Shown here one piece after another: positions 1 through 9,305 of a DNA stretch of 64,000 bases; position 1 is the first letter of the stretch, and every line of letters starts with the position of its first letter. The translations under genes were made by a program, and so were the position numbers. The notes under the pieces were generated by a model. It worked only from the letters and a program-made list of their open reading frames with translations. It was not told where the DNA came from and searched no databases. The DNA is from Hyphomonas sp. Lineage in GTDB: Bacteria; Pseudomonadota; Alphaproteobacteria; Caulobacterales; Hyphomonadaceae. Location of the stretch: assembly GCA_013791775.1 (NCBI GenBank), contig VMTE01000012.1, positions 1 through 64,000 on the forward strand, given 5' to 3'.

Positions 1-261
1 ATCGCTCGCCCAGACGGGGTCATCCCAGCGGGGTTTGGTGGGGGCGAAGGGCGAAGGCGCGGCGAGCTTGTCGCCGATGATGTGGATGCGGACGCCGCCC
101 CACCAGGTGATTTCGAAGAGGACTTCGCTCAGCTGTTCGGCGCGCATCCATTTGAAGAAGCGGCCGAGCTGCCAGAAGAGAACCGGCCAGAACACCGGAT
201 GCACCGCATCAAAGTAGCGGCGGAAGTGGATATTGTTCCGGATGCGGAGGAAACGGGTCAT
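1..261 (-). CDS. hypothetical protein, C-terminus off the left edge
   Basis: An open frame runs from an ATG at 259-261 to the left edge without a stop, giving 87 codons. The visible N-terminus is rich in Trp, Phe and Arg and includes an FWPVLFWQLGRFFKWM stretch that could lie at a membrane surface, followed by a TWWGGVRIH segment. I do not recognise the family. On the minus strand the start is preceded by CTCTCCCCCG, a poor Shine-Dalgarno match, with a TATACT element just upstream that could be a -10 box. Codon use is strongly GC-biased like its neighbours, which supports real coding. Confidence 0.6.
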   Translation of the reverse strand, partial: MTRFLRIRNNIHFRRYFDAVHPVFWPVLFWQLGRFFKWMRAEQLSEVLFEITWWGGVRIHIIGDKLAAPSPFAPTKPRWDDPVWASD

Positions 262-414
262 CGGGGGAGAGTATAACCCCGTCGGCAGAGGGGGTGCGCA
301 GGGAAACCCGGATTATTTCGCAAGCGCTTGTGGGTGTTCGGTATTTTGTTTGCGGAGGGGGCGGATTCTGTTGCGTAGGGGTGTCCGGCGGGGACCGGGT
401 GAAGCGTCTTGCGA

Positions 415-434
415 GCCCCCCGCCTGCGCGGGGG
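415..434 (-). terminator. possible hairpin downstream of nusB
   Basis: A G+C inverted repeat (CCCCCGC / GCGGGGG around a 4-base loop) lies about 30 bases beyond the nusB stop codon. It has no U-tract on the minus strand, so an intrinsic terminator is only a possibility. Confidence 0.25.
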
Positions 435-464
435 TGAGCGGGGTGTGGGGTTGAGGGATTGTTG

Positions 465-932
465 TCAGGCGCGCAGGTCGCGGCCGACGTTCTGGAGGAG
501 GGCGTTGGCGAACTTGGCGTCGGGTTCGTCGAAGAAGTCGTGGGCGAGGGAGACGTATTCGTCGAGGATGACGGCGTCGGAGAGTTCCTGGTGCACGATG
601 AATTCGGCGCCGGCGGCGCGCATCAGGGCGCGCATGGTGGCGTCGAGGCGGGTGAGTTTCCAGCCTTCGGCGAGGCGGGCGAGAATCGCGTTGTCGATCC
701 TCGCCTGATGCTCGACCACCGCATTGACGATGGACTTGAACAGGTCCGGGTCGGCGTCTTCGATGGGGGCGCCGTCCGGGCCGAGGCCGAGGCGGTCTTC
801 CATGAATTCGCGGACCGTGGCGCGGGCGGACTTGTCTGTCTGCTCCATTTCATAGAGCGCCTGAACGGCAGCGAGACGGGCGCCTGCGCGGCGGGCCCGG
901 GTCACGTCAAAGGGGAGTTTCTGCGAACTCAA
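465..932 (-). CDS. nusB: transcription antitermination factor NusB
   Basis: NusB is the all-helical RNA-binding protein that, with S10 (NusE), forms the antitermination complex on boxA of rRNA transcripts. The 155-residue length is typical. The N-terminal ARRAGARLAAVQALYEMEQ segment and the C-terminal LSDAVILDEYVSLAHDFFD segment are the standard NusB signatures. The start appears to be TTG, overlapping the ribH stop in a TTGA tetranucleotide, so translation is probably coupled to ribH. It is the last gene of the glyA-nrdR-rib-nusB operon. A ribH-nusB junction is common in proteobacteria. Confidence 0.93.
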   Translation of the reverse strand: MSSQKLPFDVTRARRAGARLAAVQALYEMEQTDKSARATVREFMEDRLGLGPDGAPIEDADPDLFKSIVNAVVEHQARIDNAILARLAEGWKLTRLDATMRALMRAAGAEFIVHQELSDAVILDEYVSLAHDFFDEPDAKFANALLQNVGRDLRA

Positions 933-1357
933 CGGATCAGCTCTTTGCGGAATCTGATCATTGCGAGGCAGGCATTGGCCGCTTCGGCGCCCTTGTTCTT
1001 GCGCTTGCGGTCGGCGCGGGCGAGCGCCTGGGCTTCGTTCTCGACCGTCAGGATGCCGTAGCCGATGGCCTGGCGGCGCTGGACGATCAGGTCCATCAGG
1101 CCGCGGGCGCTTTCGCCGCAGACATAATCATAGTGCGAGGTCTCGCCGCGGATGACGCAGCCGAGCGCCACGGCGCCGTCGAAGCGGCCGGAATCGGCGG
1201 CCATGGCGATCACGCCCGGGATTTCGAAGGCGCCGGGCACCTCCATCACCGTGACCTTCACGCCGGCGGCCTCGAGCACTTCCAGTGCGCCCGCTTCCAG
1301 CTCGTCGCTGATATGCTTGTAATAGCGCGAAATCGCGATCAGGACGCGGTCGGCCAT
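929..1357 (-). CDS. ribH: 6,7-dimethyl-8-ribityllumazine synthase
   Basis: RibH condenses 5-amino-6-ribitylamino-uracil with 3,4-dihydroxy-2-butanone 4-phosphate to give the lumazine precursor of riboflavin. The 142 residues match the family. Visible motifs are the PGAFEIP substrate loop (residues 40-46) and the GCVIRGETSHYDYVC segment (about 66-80), which contains the catalytic histidine region. The ATG shares one base with the ribBX stop (TGATG), implying coupled translation. This small cytosolic lumazine synthase normally assembles as a pentamer or icosahedron. Confidence 0.95.
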   Translation of the reverse strand: MADRVLIAISRYYKHISDELEAGALEVLEAAGVKVTVMEVPGAFEIPGVIAMAADSGRFDGAVALGCVIRGETSHYDYVCGESARGLMDLIVQRRQAIGYGILTVENEAQALARADRKRKNKGAEAANACLAMIRFRKELIR

Positions 1358-2484
1358 CAGGGAGTCTCCTCGTTAAGACGGCGCCAGCCCTCTATGGTCA
1401 GGCCGTATCCGTCAAGTCCCGCAAGGCGGGTGGGCTGCGTATCGGACAGGTAGATCATGCGCCGTACGCCGAGTTCGCGCAGGATCTGGGCGCCGACACC
1501 GTATTCGCGCAGCGGCGCGGTCGGGTCGCGCGGCAGAGCCGATTTCAGGCCGAGGCGCTCGGCTATGGCGTTCGGGTGCATCATGCTGACGAACACCACC
1601 ACGCCGGGTTCAGGCGCCTCGGCGATCAGCTGCATCGCCTTGCCGACGAGGCCGGCGCGGGGGCCCTTCTCGCCGAGGACATCGGCCAGCACATCGGTGC
1701 GGTGGACGCGGACGAGGGTGAGCGAATCCGGGCGGATGTCGCCGTGGACGATGGCGATGTGTTCGGTGCCGTCGAGCGCGTTGCGGAAGCAGACGGTGCG
1801 GAAACCGTCGCCGTAGGCCGAGTTCAGCGGCGCCTCGACGCGGCGTTCGAGGAAGCGGTCATTCTGGCGGCGCCAGGCGATCAGGTCAGCGATGGTGCCT
1901 ATCTTGAGATTGTGCAGCTGGGCGAAAGCAACGAGTTCCGGCAGGCGGGCCATGGTGCCGTCATCGTTCATGATCTCGCAGATCACGCCGGCCGGATAGA
2001 GCCCGGCCATGCGGGAAATGTCGACCGCCGCTTCGGTATGGCCGGCACGGACGAGCGTGCCGCCTTCCCGGGCGATCAGGGGGAAGACGTGGCCGGGGGT
2101 GACGATGTCGTCATTGTCCTTGGTCGGATCAATGGCGACCGCGATGGTGCGGGCGCGATCATGCGCGGAGATACCGGTGGTGACGCCTTCCTTCGCTTCG
2201 ATGGAGACGGTGAAGGCCGTCTGCATGCTTTCGCGGTTGTTGCGGGTCATCATGTCGAGCTGAAGCGTATGGGCGCGCTCCTGCGTCATCGACAGGCAGA
2301 TCAGGCCGCGTCCGTGCTTGGCCATGAAGTTGACCGCTTCGGGCGTGGCGAAGGTCGCCGGGATGACGAGGTCGCCTTCATTCTCGCGGTCCTCGGCATC
2401 GACGAGGATGAACATGCGCCCGTTGCGGGCGTCCTCGATGATTTCCTCGATGGAGGAGATGGCGGTGTGGAAGTCGTTTTTCAT
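1357..2484 (-). CDS. ribB: RibBX: 3,4-dihydroxy-2-butanone 4-phosphate synthase with GCHII-like domain lacking zinc cysteines
   Basis: The N-terminal domain (about residues 1-205) is 3,4-DHBP synthase, which converts ribulose 5-phosphate to the four-carbon riboflavin precursor. It carries the acidic [10 protein letters not shown] loop (29-38) and GHTEAAVD (148-155). The C-terminal domain (about 206-375) has the fold signature of GTP cyclohydrolase II, but the zinc-binding cysteine cluster is replaced by [16 protein letters not shown] (261-276). It should therefore not open GTP. This matches the proteobacterial RibBX variant, in which the second domain is a non-cyclohydrolase RibX. The start is the ATG at 2482-2484, which overlaps the ribE stop (ATGA). 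The frame stays open upstream, but only across ribE. An active GTP cyclohydrolase II must be encoded elsewhere. Confidence 0.9.
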   Translation of the reverse strand: MKNDFHTAISSIEEIIEDARNGRMFILVDAEDRENEGDLVIPATFATPEAVNFMAKHGRGLICLSMTQERAHTLQLDMMTRNNRESMQTAFTVSIEAKEGVTTGISAHDRARTIAVAIDPTKDNDDIVTPGHVFPLIAREGGTLVRAGHTEAAVDISRMAGLYPAGVICEIMNDDGTMARLPELVAFAQLHNLKIGTIADLIAWRRQNDRFLERRVEAPLNSAYGDGFRTVCFRNALDGTEHIAIVHGDIRPDSLTLVRVHRTDVLADVLGEKGPRAGLVGKAMQLIAEAPEPGVVVFVSMMHPNAIAERLGLKSALPRDPTAPLREYGVGAQILRELGVRRMIYLSDTQPTRLAGLDGYGLTIEGWRRLNEETP

Positions 2485-3110
2485 GGGGCCTGCTTTCCTT
2501 CCGGCGCGTCGGCGCCGATCATCCGCGCGACGTAGCGCGCGAGCATATCGATTTCGAGGTTGACCTTGTCGCCGGGCTTCAGCGCGCCGAGGGTCGTGAC
2601 GTCCCATGTGTGCGGAATGATTGCGACCTGGAAGTCGCCGTTCGGGAGGGCGGCGGCGACTGTCAGCGAGACACCATCGATGGCGGCGGAGCCTTTGGTG
2701 GCAAAGTAGCGCGCGATGGCGGCGGGCGGGCGGACGGTGACGCGGAAGCTCTGGCCCTCGGGCTCGACCGAGACGATCTCGCCGACGCCATCGACATGAC
2801 CGAAGACGAAGTGGCCGCCGAGTTCATCGCCGAGCTTGAGGCTCTGTTCGAGATTGACGCGGCTGCCTTCCTTCCAGCTGCCGAGAACGGTTTTGGAGAG
2901 GGTTTCGGGGACAGCCTCGACGGCGAACCAAGCGCCGCGCGAGGCCTCGCCCTTGTCGATGACGGTGAGGCAGACACCGGCGTGCAGGATCGAGGCGCCC
3001 ATGGCGATTCCCGAGAGCGGAAAGCCACTTTCGACCTCGAACCGGGTGAGGCCGTTACGGTGCTCTGCCCGGCGGATGGTGCCGACATCGGTGACGAGGC
3101 CTGTAAACAT
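2481..3110 (-). CDS. ribE: riboflavin synthase, alpha chain
   Basis: RibE dismutates two molecules of 6,7-dimethyl-8-ribityllumazine into riboflavin. The protein is 209 residues with the canonical MFTGLV N-terminus, which fixes the start at 3108-3110 rather than at upstream in-frame codons. Two lumazine-binding repeats are visible: residues 1-about 95, and about 96-190 starting with [13 protein letters not shown]. Each carries a SLTV-type segment (CLTVID, VSLTVAA). The gene lies 19 bases after ribD and overlaps ribBX by 4 bases. Confidence 0.95.
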   Translation of the reverse strand: MFTGLVTDVGTIRRAEHRNGLTRFEVESGFPLSGIAMGASILHAGVCLTVIDKGEASRGAWFAVEAVPETLSKTVLGSWKEGSRVNLEQSLKLGDELGGHFVFGHVDGVGEIVSVEPEGQSFRVTVRPPAAIARYFATKGSAAIDGVSLTVAAALPNGDFQVAIIPHTWDVTTLGALKPGDKVNLEIDMLARYVARMIGADAPEGKQAP

Positions 3111-3129
3111 TGGAAATTCCTGCCGGGGC

Positions 3130-3783
3130 CTATTGCTCAGTTCGAACATAAGTGTCGAGGACGTCGTCTCCAATCCGTTCCGTCGCGACAGGACGCCACC
3201 GGGTCGCAGACTTGAGATCTGTGAGACCCAGTTCGCCGAGGGCGGAGAGCCCCTCCCCGCCGATCAGAATGGGCGCGCGGAACCAGGCGAGTTCATGCAC
3301 CAGGCCTTCGCGCACAAAGCTGGCGGCGAGCTGGCTGCCGCCTTCGAGGAGAATTGTGCGGATGCCTTCAGCTTCGGCGCGGCGGACGAAATCCTGGACA
3401 TTCATCCGGACGCCGTTGCCGCAGCGCCAGACGCGGGCACCTGCGCTCGCCAGTTGTCCGGCCGGATCACCGGCGGTCGCGATGACCACCGGCGCAACGT
3501 TCACCGAGGTCATCAGCTTCGAGTGCAGCGGCGTGCGTCCGCGCGAGTCCGCGACGATGCGGACGGGTTGGCGGGCGGGCAGCGGGATGGTGCGGGCGGT
3601 GAGCAAGGGGTCGTCGGCCATCACGGTGCCGGCGCCGACCATCACGGCGTCATGCGCGGCGCGCAGTTCGTGGGCACGGGCACGCGAGGCGCTGGAGGTG
3701 ATCCACTGGCTGGAGCCATCGGCGAGAGCGATGCGGCCGTCGAGCGAGGTCGCAAGTTTCAGGGTGATGCGAACGCCGCTCAT
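3130..3783 (-). CDS. ribD: stand-alone riboflavin-specific reductase domain (RibD C-terminal half)
   Basis: This protein matches only the reductase half of RibD, which reduces the ribosyl side chain of 5-amino-6-ribosylamino-uracil phosphate. It is 217 residues, against roughly 360-380 for bifunctional RibD. It opens with [16 protein letters not shown] and [11 protein letters not shown], exactly where the reductase domain of the fused enzyme begins, and includes [13 protein letters not shown] and LLEGG. The zinc cytidine-deaminase-type domain (HAE and PCxxxGxxPPC motifs) is absent. The ATG overlaps the nrdR stop in ATGA, so no hidden or frameshifted deaminase remnant lies upstream. The preceding deamination step must be done by a protein encoded elsewhere. 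Confidence 0.9.
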   Translation of the reverse strand: MSGVRITLKLATSLDGRIALADGSSQWITSSASRARAHELRAAHDAVMVGAGTVMADDPLLTARTIPLPARQPVRIVADSRGRTPLHSKLMTSVNVAPVVIATAGDPAGQLASAGARVWRCGNGVRMNVQDFVRRAEAEGIRTILLEGGSQLAASFVREGLVHELAWFRAPILIGGEGLSALGELGLTDLKSATRWRPVATERIGDDVLDTYVRTEQ

Positions 3784-4253
3784 TCGTCTGCGGCGTCGTC
3801 GTCTTCGAGCGCAGCTTTCTCGATGAACTGGGCGAAGTCGCTGGGATCCTTGAAGTCACGGTACACGCTGGCATAGCGGACATAGCCGACCGGATCGACG
3901 CGTTTCAGCGACTCCATCACCAGTTCGCCGACTTCCGAGGACGGCACTTCAGTCTCGCCGCCGCTTTCCAGCTTGCGGACGATGCCGGATACCATCTGGT
4001 CGATACGCTCACGGTCCACCGGACGCTTGCGAAGCGCGACAAGGATGGAACGCTGGACTTTCTCCCGGTCGAACAAGGCGCGCTTGCCGTCCCGTTTGAC
4101 GACCATGATCTCGCGCAGCTGGACGCGTTCGAAGGTGGTGAAGCGGGCGCCGCAGCTTTCGCAGACGCGGCGGCGGCGCACGGCTGTGTCATCTTCCGCA
4201 GAGCGGCTGTCTTTTACCGCCGTATTGTCAGAACCGCAGAAGGGACACCGCAA
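3780..4253 (-). CDS. nrdR: transcriptional repressor NrdR
   Basis: NrdR is the nucleotide-sensing repressor of ribonucleotide reductase genes. The N-terminal zinc ribbon is complete (CPFC at residues 3-6 and CESC at 31-34), followed by the RFTTFERV junction and the ATP-cone domain (about 49-139). Length is 157 residues, as usual. The family almost always starts MRCPFCG, which here demands a TTG initiation codon at 4251-4253, six bases after the glyA stop. The acidic tail (EDDDAADE) is lineage-variable. Its position between glyA and the rib genes is a common alphaproteobacterial arrangement. Confidence 0.95.
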   Translation of the reverse strand: MRCPFCGSDNTAVKDSRSAEDDTAVRRRRVCESCGARFTTFERVQLREIMVVKRDGKRALFDREKVQRSILVALRKRPVDRERIDQMVSGIVRKLESGGETEVPSSEVGELVMESLKRVDPVGYVRYASVYRDFKDPSDFAQFIEKAALEDDDAADE

Positions 4254-4259
4254 GACGCT

Positions 4260-5567
4260 TCAGCTCCCCAAGCCGTCATAGATCGGGAAACGCGCCGTCA
4301 GCGCCAGCACTTCGCCGCGCACACGTTCTTCCACGGCGCCGTTGTCCTGCGACGAGAGGGCATCGACGATTTCGCCGATCCAGACGCCGATCTGGCGGAA
4401 CTCCTCCTCACCGAAGCCGCGCGTGGTGCCGGCGGGCGAGCCGACGCGGATGCCGGAGGTGACGGTCGGCGGGGCGGGATCGAACGGGATGCCGTTCTTG
4501 TTGCAGGTGATGAAGGCGCGCTCGAGGGCGGCTTCGGTATCCTTGCCGGTGACGCCCTTGGGGCGCAGGTCGATCAGCGCGACGTGAGTGTCGGTGCCGC
4601 CCGAGACGACATCGAGGCCCGCGGCGCGGCAGGCGGCGGCCATGGCGCGGGCGTTGGCGATGACCTGGGCCGAATAGGCCTTGAATTCCGGCGTCAGGGC
4701 CTCGCCGAAGGCGACGGCCTTGGCAGCGATGACGTGCATCAGCGGTCCGCCCTGGATGCCGGGGAAGATGGCCGAGTTGATCTTCTTGGCGAGCGCCTCG
4801 TCATTGGTGAGGATCATGCCGCCGCGCGGGCCGCGCAGGGTCTTGTGCGTGGTGGTGGTGGCGATATGGCAATGGTCGAGCGGGTTCGGGTGCACGCCGC
4901 CGGCGACCAGACCGGCGAAGTGGGCCATGTCCACGAGGAACACCGCGCCGACTTCGTCGGCGATTTCGCGGAAGCGGCGGAAGTCGATCTGGCGCGGATA
5001 GGCCGAGCCGCCGGCTATGATCAGCTGGGGACGGTGCGCGCGGGCCAGACGGGCAACTTCCTCGAAGTCGATCAGGTGATCGTCGGGACGTACGCCGTAT
5101 TGGACCGCGTTGAACCATTTGCCGGACTGGTTCGGCTTGGCGCCGTGGGTGAGGTGGCCGCCGGCCGCGAGGCTCATGCCGAGGATCGTGTCGCCCGGCT
5201 TGAGAACCGCCTGGAACACGCCCTGGTTGGCCTGGCTGCCGGAGTTCGGCTGCACGTTGGCAAAGCCGCAATTGAAGAGTTTCTTTGCCCGCTCGATCGC
5301 GAGTTCTTCGGCGATGTCCACGAATTCGCAGCCGCCATAGTAACGCTTGCCGGGATAGCCTTCGGCGTACTTGTTGGTGAGGATTGACCCCTGCGCTTCT
5401 AGAACCGCGCGGGATACAATGTTCTCCGAGGCGATCAGCTCGATCTGGTGCTGCTGGCGGGTCGCTTCCTTGCCTATGGCTGCGGCCAGTTCAGGGTCAC
5501 GCTCCGCCAGGGACTGAGTGAAGAAACCGCCGGACAGGCTCCGGGAAGTATGTACCGAGTCAGCCAT
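4260..5567 (-). CDS. glyA: serine hydroxymethyltransferase
   Basis: GlyA is the PLP enzyme that interconverts serine and glycine, charging tetrahydrofolate with the one-carbon unit used by metF and metH in the same window. At 435 residues it is full length. Visible motifs are [10 protein letters not shown] near residue 45, [11 protein letters not shown] (104-114), and [14 protein letters not shown] with the PLP lysine at K242. A good ribosome-binding site (CCGGAGGATATC) precedes the ATG. It is the promoter-proximal gene of the glyA-nrdR-rib-nusB operon. Confidence 0.97.
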   Translation of the reverse strand: MADSVHTSRSLSGGFFTQSLAERDPELAAAIGKEATRQQHQIELIASENIVSRAVLEAQGSILTNKYAEGYPGKRYYGGCEFVDIAEELAIERAKKLFNCGFANVQPNSGSQANQGVFQAVLKPGDTILGMSLAAGGHLTHGAKPNQSGKWFNAVQYGVRPDDHLIDFEEVARLARAHRPQLIIAGGSAYPRQIDFRRFREIADEVGAVFLVDMAHFAGLVAGGVHPNPLDHCHIATTTTHKTLRGPRGGMILTNDEALAKKINSAIFPGIQGGPLMHVIAAKAVAFGEALTPEFKAYSAQVIANARAMAAACRAAGLDVVSGGTDTHVALIDLRPKGVTGKDTEAALERAFITCNKNGIPFDPAPPTVTSGIRVGSPAGTTRGFGEEEFRQIGVWIGEIVDALSSQDNGAVEERVRGEVLALTARFPIYDGLGS

Positions 5568-5666
5568 GATATCCTCCGGTTTCGAATCTCCGGCTGTTTA
5601 CGCGCCTGCGCTTCCCGGAGCAACCGTCGCCGCTGTTACGATAAGCCCGGTTTTATATATGGCGTT

Positions 5667-5683
5667 CCTTAAATAAATTAAGG
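5667..5683. promoter_or_regulatory. AT-rich dyad in the glyA/mucR divergent promoter region
   Basis: CCTTAA and TTAAGG form a perfect 6-bp dyad with a 5-base AT spacer, in the 218-base region between the divergent glyA and mucR genes. MucR/Ros proteins bind AT-rich targets and often repress their own promoter, so this is a plausible operator. That assignment is inference from position and composition only. Confidence 0.3.
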
Positions 5684-5785
5684 TCAAGACCGGATAGATA
5701 CTTTACGTTGGGGGGCGATTACAATTACACGGACATCTATTCTGTTTTCTGGCTCGACGAATACAGAGTTCCGTAGGGGTGGGAC

Positions 5786-6184
5786 ATGCAAGAACTGGAA
5801 GAATCCGAGCTGCTCGAGATGACCGTTGAAATCGTGTCCTCTTACGTGGCGAACAACTCCCTGCAGGCGGGCGCCCTCCCCGACCTGATCAAGTCCGTTC
5901 ATGCGACGATCATCAGCCTGTCTCATCCGGAAGCGGCGCCGACGGAGAAGTTCGAGCCCGCGATCTCGATCGCGAAATCGGTCACGGCCGAATACATCAT
6001 CTGCCTGGAAGACGGCCGAAAGCTGAAGATGCTGAAGCGCTACCTGCGCACGCGCTACGACATGACGCCGGAAGAATACCGCGCCAAATGGGGCCTGCCG
6101 GCGGATTATCCGATGGTGGCGCCGAATTACGCCAAACTGCGTTCGCGGCATGCGAAGCAGATCGGCCTCGGAAAAAAGCGGTAA
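5786..6184 (+). CDS. mucR: MucR/Ros family transcriptional regulator lacking zinc-finger histidines
   Basis: This 132-residue protein has the whole MucR layout: a helical N-terminal oligomerisation region (1-60), then a degenerate Cys2His2-like finger, then the MTPEEYRAKWGLPADYPMVAP block (93-113) that is nearly invariant in the family. In Ros the zinc ligands are Cys, Cys, His, His. The aligned positions here are C73, D76, Y86 and Y91, so at most one classical ligand remains. Zinc-free Ros/MucR homologues are known in rhizobia, so the protein may still fold and bind DNA. MucR proteins control envelope, motility and cell-cycle genes. The gene is monocistronic and divergent from glyA. Confidence 0.93.
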   Translation: MQELEESELLEMTVEIVSSYVANNSLQAGALPDLIKSVHATIISLSHPEAAPTEKFEPAISIAKSVTAEYIICLEDGRKLKMLKRYLRTRYDMTPEEYRAKWGLPADYPMVAPNYAKLRSRHAKQIGLGKKR

Positions 6185-6202
6185 CGGCCGCTGAGGAACC
6201 CC

Positions 6203-7420
6203 TCAAGCGGCCCGATCCAGCCCCAACTGCTTCCAAACCGCGAGCAAGGCGGCGACCAACTCGTCCATCATGACTTCGTCGTGCACCGGGCTCGGCGTGA
6301 AGCGCAGGCGCTCCGTGCCGCGCGGAACCGTCGGGTAGTTGATCGGCTGGACGTAGATTCCGAAGTCGAACAGCAGGGTGTCGGACAACGCCTTGCAACG
6401 CTCCGGGTCCCCGACGAGCAGCGGCACGATGTGTGACGGCGATTCCATCACCGGCAAGCCCTGCTCCAGAAACTTCTGCTTCAGCTGCGCGGCTTTCTGC
6501 TGATGCAGGGCGCGCAGGCGGCGGCCTTCATCGGTGCGCAGCTTGCGGATGCTGGCGAGCGCGCCGGCGGCCATCACCGGGCAGGTCGAGGTGCTGAAAA
6601 TGAAGCCCGAGGCCATTGAACGGATCGCATCGACGACGCTGGTATGGCTGGCGATATAGCCGCCCATCACGCCAAAGCCCTTGGCGAGCGTGCCTTCGAT
6701 GATGTCGATTCGGTCTGCAAGGCCGAGCATTTCAGCGACACCTGCGCCCTGGTCGCCGTACAGGCCGACCGCGTGCACTTCGTCCAGGTAGGTGAGCGCG
6801 TTGAATTCGTCGGCGAGGTCGCAGATCTCTTCCATCCGGCCGAAATCGCCGTCCATCGAATAGACGCTCTCAAAGGCAATCAGCTTCGGACGGGCCGGGT
6901 CGTCGAGTTCCAGAAGGGCGCGCAGGTGCGCCACATCATTGTGGCGGAACACGCGGTATTCGGCGCCGGACCGGCGGATACCCTCGATCATCGAGGCGTG
7001 GTTTAGTGCGTCGGAGTAGATGATCAGGTTCGGCAGTATCTTGCCGAGAGTGGACAGGGTCGCGTCGTTCGACACGTAGCCCGAGGTGAAGAGGAGCGAG
7101 GCTTCCTTGCCGTGCAGATCGGCGAGTTCGCGCTCAAGCTCGACATGGTAGCGGGTTGTGCCGGAAATGTTGCGCGTGCCGCCCGAACCGGCCCCGAAGC
7201 TGTCGATCGCCTCGTGCATCGACGCGATGACCTCGTCGTCCTGGCCCATCGCGAGATAGTCGTTCGAGCACCAGATGGTGACTTCACGCTCACCGTCGTC
7301 CATCCGGGCCGTGGCCTTCGGAAACCGGCCGCGATGGCGCTGGAGGTCGATGAAGACCCGGTAGCGGCCCTCGCCGCGGATATTGTTGATGGCGTCTTCG
7401 AAAGATTTGAGATGCTTCAT
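6203..7420 (-). CDS. hemA: 5-aminolevulinate synthase
   Basis: HemA condenses glycine and succinyl-CoA into 5-aminolevulinate, the committed step of the alphaproteobacterial C4 heme pathway. It is a PLP-dependent alpha-oxoamine synthase of 405 residues. Motifs include [26 protein letters not shown] and [13 protein letters not shown] with the PLP lysine near residue 247. A GTG six bases upstream could also initiate, but the ATG at 7418-7420 gives the family-typical 16 residues before EGRYR. The gene follows the class II aldolase after about 100 bases that contain two inverted repeats. Confidence 0.95.
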   Translation of the reverse strand: MKHLKSFEDAINNIRGEGRYRVFIDLQRHRGRFPKATARMDDGEREVTIWCSNDYLAMGQDDEVIASMHEAIDSFGAGSGGTRNISGTTRYHVELERELADLHGKEASLLFTSGYVSNDATLSTLGKILPNLIIYSDALNHASMIEGIRRSGAEYRVFRHNDVAHLRALLELDDPARPKLIAFESVYSMDGDFGRMEEICDLADEFNALTYLDEVHAVGLYGDQGAGVAEMLGLADRIDIIEGTLAKGFGVMGGYIASHTSVVDAIRSMASGFIFSTSTCPVMAAGALASIRKLRTDEGRRLRALHQQKAAQLKQKFLEQGLPVMESPSHIVPLLVGDPERCKALSDTLLFDFGIYVQPINYPTVPRGTERLRFTPSPVHDEVMMDELVAALLAVWKQLGLDRAA

Positions 7421-7467
7421 TGCCACACGCTGACTTTCACTGGTGAGGGGGCTCCATCAAGGAAACT

Positions 7468-7492
7468 CCGGGCTGTTTCTCCTTTAGCCCGG
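7468..7492 (-). promoter_or_regulatory. hairpin in the aldolase-hemA spacer
   Basis: CCGGGC and GCCCGG form a 6-bp stem around a 13-base loop that on the minus strand contains AAAGGAG. It lies upstream of hemA and downstream of the aldolase stop, so it could be a weak attenuator, an mRNA processing element or coincidence. No U-tract follows. Confidence 0.25.
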
Positions 7493-7521
7493 ACGACCTT
7501 TAACCGGATCAGGTTAATTAC

Positions 7522-8313
7522 CTATGCGGCATAACCGGGCAGCTGGCGGTCCAGCTTGCGCAAAAGTGCAGGCCAGACGAGCTTTTCGGACAGCATCGAC
7601 ATGCCGCTGCTGTGCGCGGTCAGACCGCCCTGCCCGGCGACCTTGTCCTGCAGGTCTTCGCCGCACTCGAGGACGCCGTCGCGGCCCGCCGTCAACGCCA
7701 TGACCTGCATCTTGCAGGCCCGCTCGAGGAAGAACATGCGGGTGAAGGTCATTGCGGGAGACTCGCCGCAGGTCAGCGTACCGTGGTTGCGCAGCAGCAT
7801 GGAGTGCTTCTGCGGGCCAAGGTCGGCCACCAGGCGCTCGCGTTCGTCCAGGTCCAGCGCCACGCCTTCATAATCATGGTAGGCGATATCCTCGCGCACG
7901 ATCATTGCCGTCTGGCTGATGGGCAGGAGGCCTTCCTTCTGGGCCGACACCGCCACGCCCTGATCGGTGTGGACGTGCATGACGACCAGGGCATCTTCCC
8001 GCGCTGCGTGAATCGCCGAGTGGATCGTGAAACCGGCCGGATTGATCATCGCATCGGTTTCCTGGACGATATTGCCCTCCAGATCGACCTTGACGAGCGA
8101 CGACGCCGTGATTTCCTCGAAGAAATACCCGTAGGGGTTGATCAGGAAGTGATGCTCCGGCCCCGGCACCCGGTGGGAAATGTGGGTGAAGATCATGTCG
8201 TCCCAACCATAGAGCGCCGTCAGGCGGTACAGGGCGGCGAGATCCACGCGGGCTTTCCATTCTTCCGCACTGACTGAATTGCGAAGATCGATTCGTGGAT
8301 TGCCGTCGGCCAT
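7522..8313 (-). CDS. class II aldolase/adducin family protein
   Basis: The 263-residue protein has the class II aldolase/adducin fold, a zinc-dependent family that includes fuculose- and ribulose-phosphate enzymes. Metal-ligand segments are visible as VMHVHTDQG (an HxH motif) and LLRNHGTLTCG. The family includes true aldolases and many members of unknown substrate. Nothing in the neighbourhood (hemA downstream, nadK divergent) names the substrate here. The ATG at 8311-8313 gives a normal N-terminus. Confidence 0.85.
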   Translation of the reverse strand: MADGNPRIDLRNSVSAEEWKARVDLAALYRLTALYGWDDMIFTHISHRVPGPEHHFLINPYGYFFEEITASSLVKVDLEGNIVQETDAMINPAGFTIHSAIHAAREDALVVMHVHTDQGVAVSAQKEGLLPISQTAMIVREDIAYHDYEGVALDLDERERLVADLGPQKHSMLLRNHGTLTCGESPAMTFTRMFFLERACKMQVMALTAGRDGVLECGEDLQDKVAGQGGLTAHSSGMSMLSEKLVWPALLRKLDRQLPGYAA

Positions 8314-8459
8314 GTGCGCTTCTCCCTGTTTTGTGAAGGCAGTTTAGCCGAAGTCTGCCGGACACGCCAGATTACGATGACGCCAGAGTCAGGTTCGGTA
8401 AAAGCCTGCCGATTGCCTTGCCTTGACGTCCCCCTCAAAGCATTCGCACATGCCGCTCC

Positions 8460-9227
8460 ATGGCTGACCTCAAACTTGCTTTTTTCGCCTCCAAACGTCC
8501 CGAAGCACAGCAAGCCCTGCCGCTGCTGGCGGCCAGGTATGGCAATTGTCCGGAGGAAGAGGCCGACGTTGTCGTCGCGCTCGGCGGGGACGGCGCACAG
8601 CTGGACACGCTGAGGCGCCGGTTTGCCGATGGAAAACCGGTCTACGGTATGAACCTCGGCACCATCGGTTTTCTGATGAACGAGTACCAGCTGGACGGCC
8701 TGGTGGAGCGAATCGATGCGGCCGAACGGGCCAGCCTGTCGCCGCTGCGGATGCTGGCCGTGGACATTCATGGCAACGAGCACCGGGCGCTGGCGATCAA
8801 CGAGGTGTCGCTGCTGCGCCAGACGGCCCAGTCGGCCCGGCTGCGGATTGCAGTCGATACGCGGGTGCGTATGGACGAACTGGTATGCGACGGCATCATG
8901 GTGGCGACGCCGGCCGGCTCGACCGCCTACAACCTGTCGGCCCATGGGCCGATCCTGCCGATCGGCGCCAACCTCCTCGCGCTCACGCCGGTCAGCGCGT
9001 TCCGGCCGCGACGGTGGCGCGGGGCGCTGCTGCGCCATGACGCACGGGTCGATATCGAAATTCTCGCGCCCGACCGGCGGCCGGTTTCGGCCTCGGCCGA
9101 CAATCAGGAAGTGCGCGATATCGCGCGGGTATCGGTAGAGGCGGACCTGACCCGGCGCCTGACGCTGCTGTTTGATCCGGGGCATGCACTCGACGAACGC
9201 ATCCTGACCGAACAGTTTGCTTTCTAA
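8460..9227 (+). CDS. nadK: NAD kinase
   Basis: NadK phosphorylates NAD to NADP. At 255 residues it is a short form typical of alphaproteobacteria. Diagnostic motifs are VVALGGDGAQL (GGDG at 42-45), GMNLGTIGFL, the INEVSLLR segment, and CDGIMVATPAGSTAYNLSAHGPILP. It is divergent from the aldolase gene, with a 146-base spacer and no obvious Shine-Dalgarno sequence at the ATG. Confidence 0.95.
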   Translation: MADLKLAFFASKRPEAQQALPLLAARYGNCPEEEADVVVALGGDGAQLDTLRRRFADGKPVYGMNLGTIGFLMNEYQLDGLVERIDAAERASLSPLRMLAVDIHGNEHRALAINEVSLLRQTAQSARLRIAVDTRVRMDELVCDGIMVATPAGSTAYNLSAHGPILPIGANLLALTPVSAFRPRRWRGALLRHDARVDIEILAPDRRPVSASADNQEVRDIARVSVEADLTRRLTLLFDPGHALDERILTEQFAF

Positions 9228-9305
9228 CGGCTTTCGGCGCCTTGCGTCAGTTTAATGTTAACCGTTGGCGGACTACGTTCAGGCCTCAATAGCAGGGTCT
9301 GACGC

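Noticed and set aside
3780-4253. Search for a frameshifted RibD deaminase domain upstream of ribD
   Set aside because: nrdR occupies the sequence directly upstream and overlaps the ribD start, so there is no room for a deaminase remnant.
7497-7521. thi-box-like ACCTGATCCGG on the minus strand
   Set aside because: It is a short resemblance to the 3-prime part of a TPP riboswitch. The CTGAGA core and remaining conserved elements are absent, and the next gene is hemA, not a thiamine gene.
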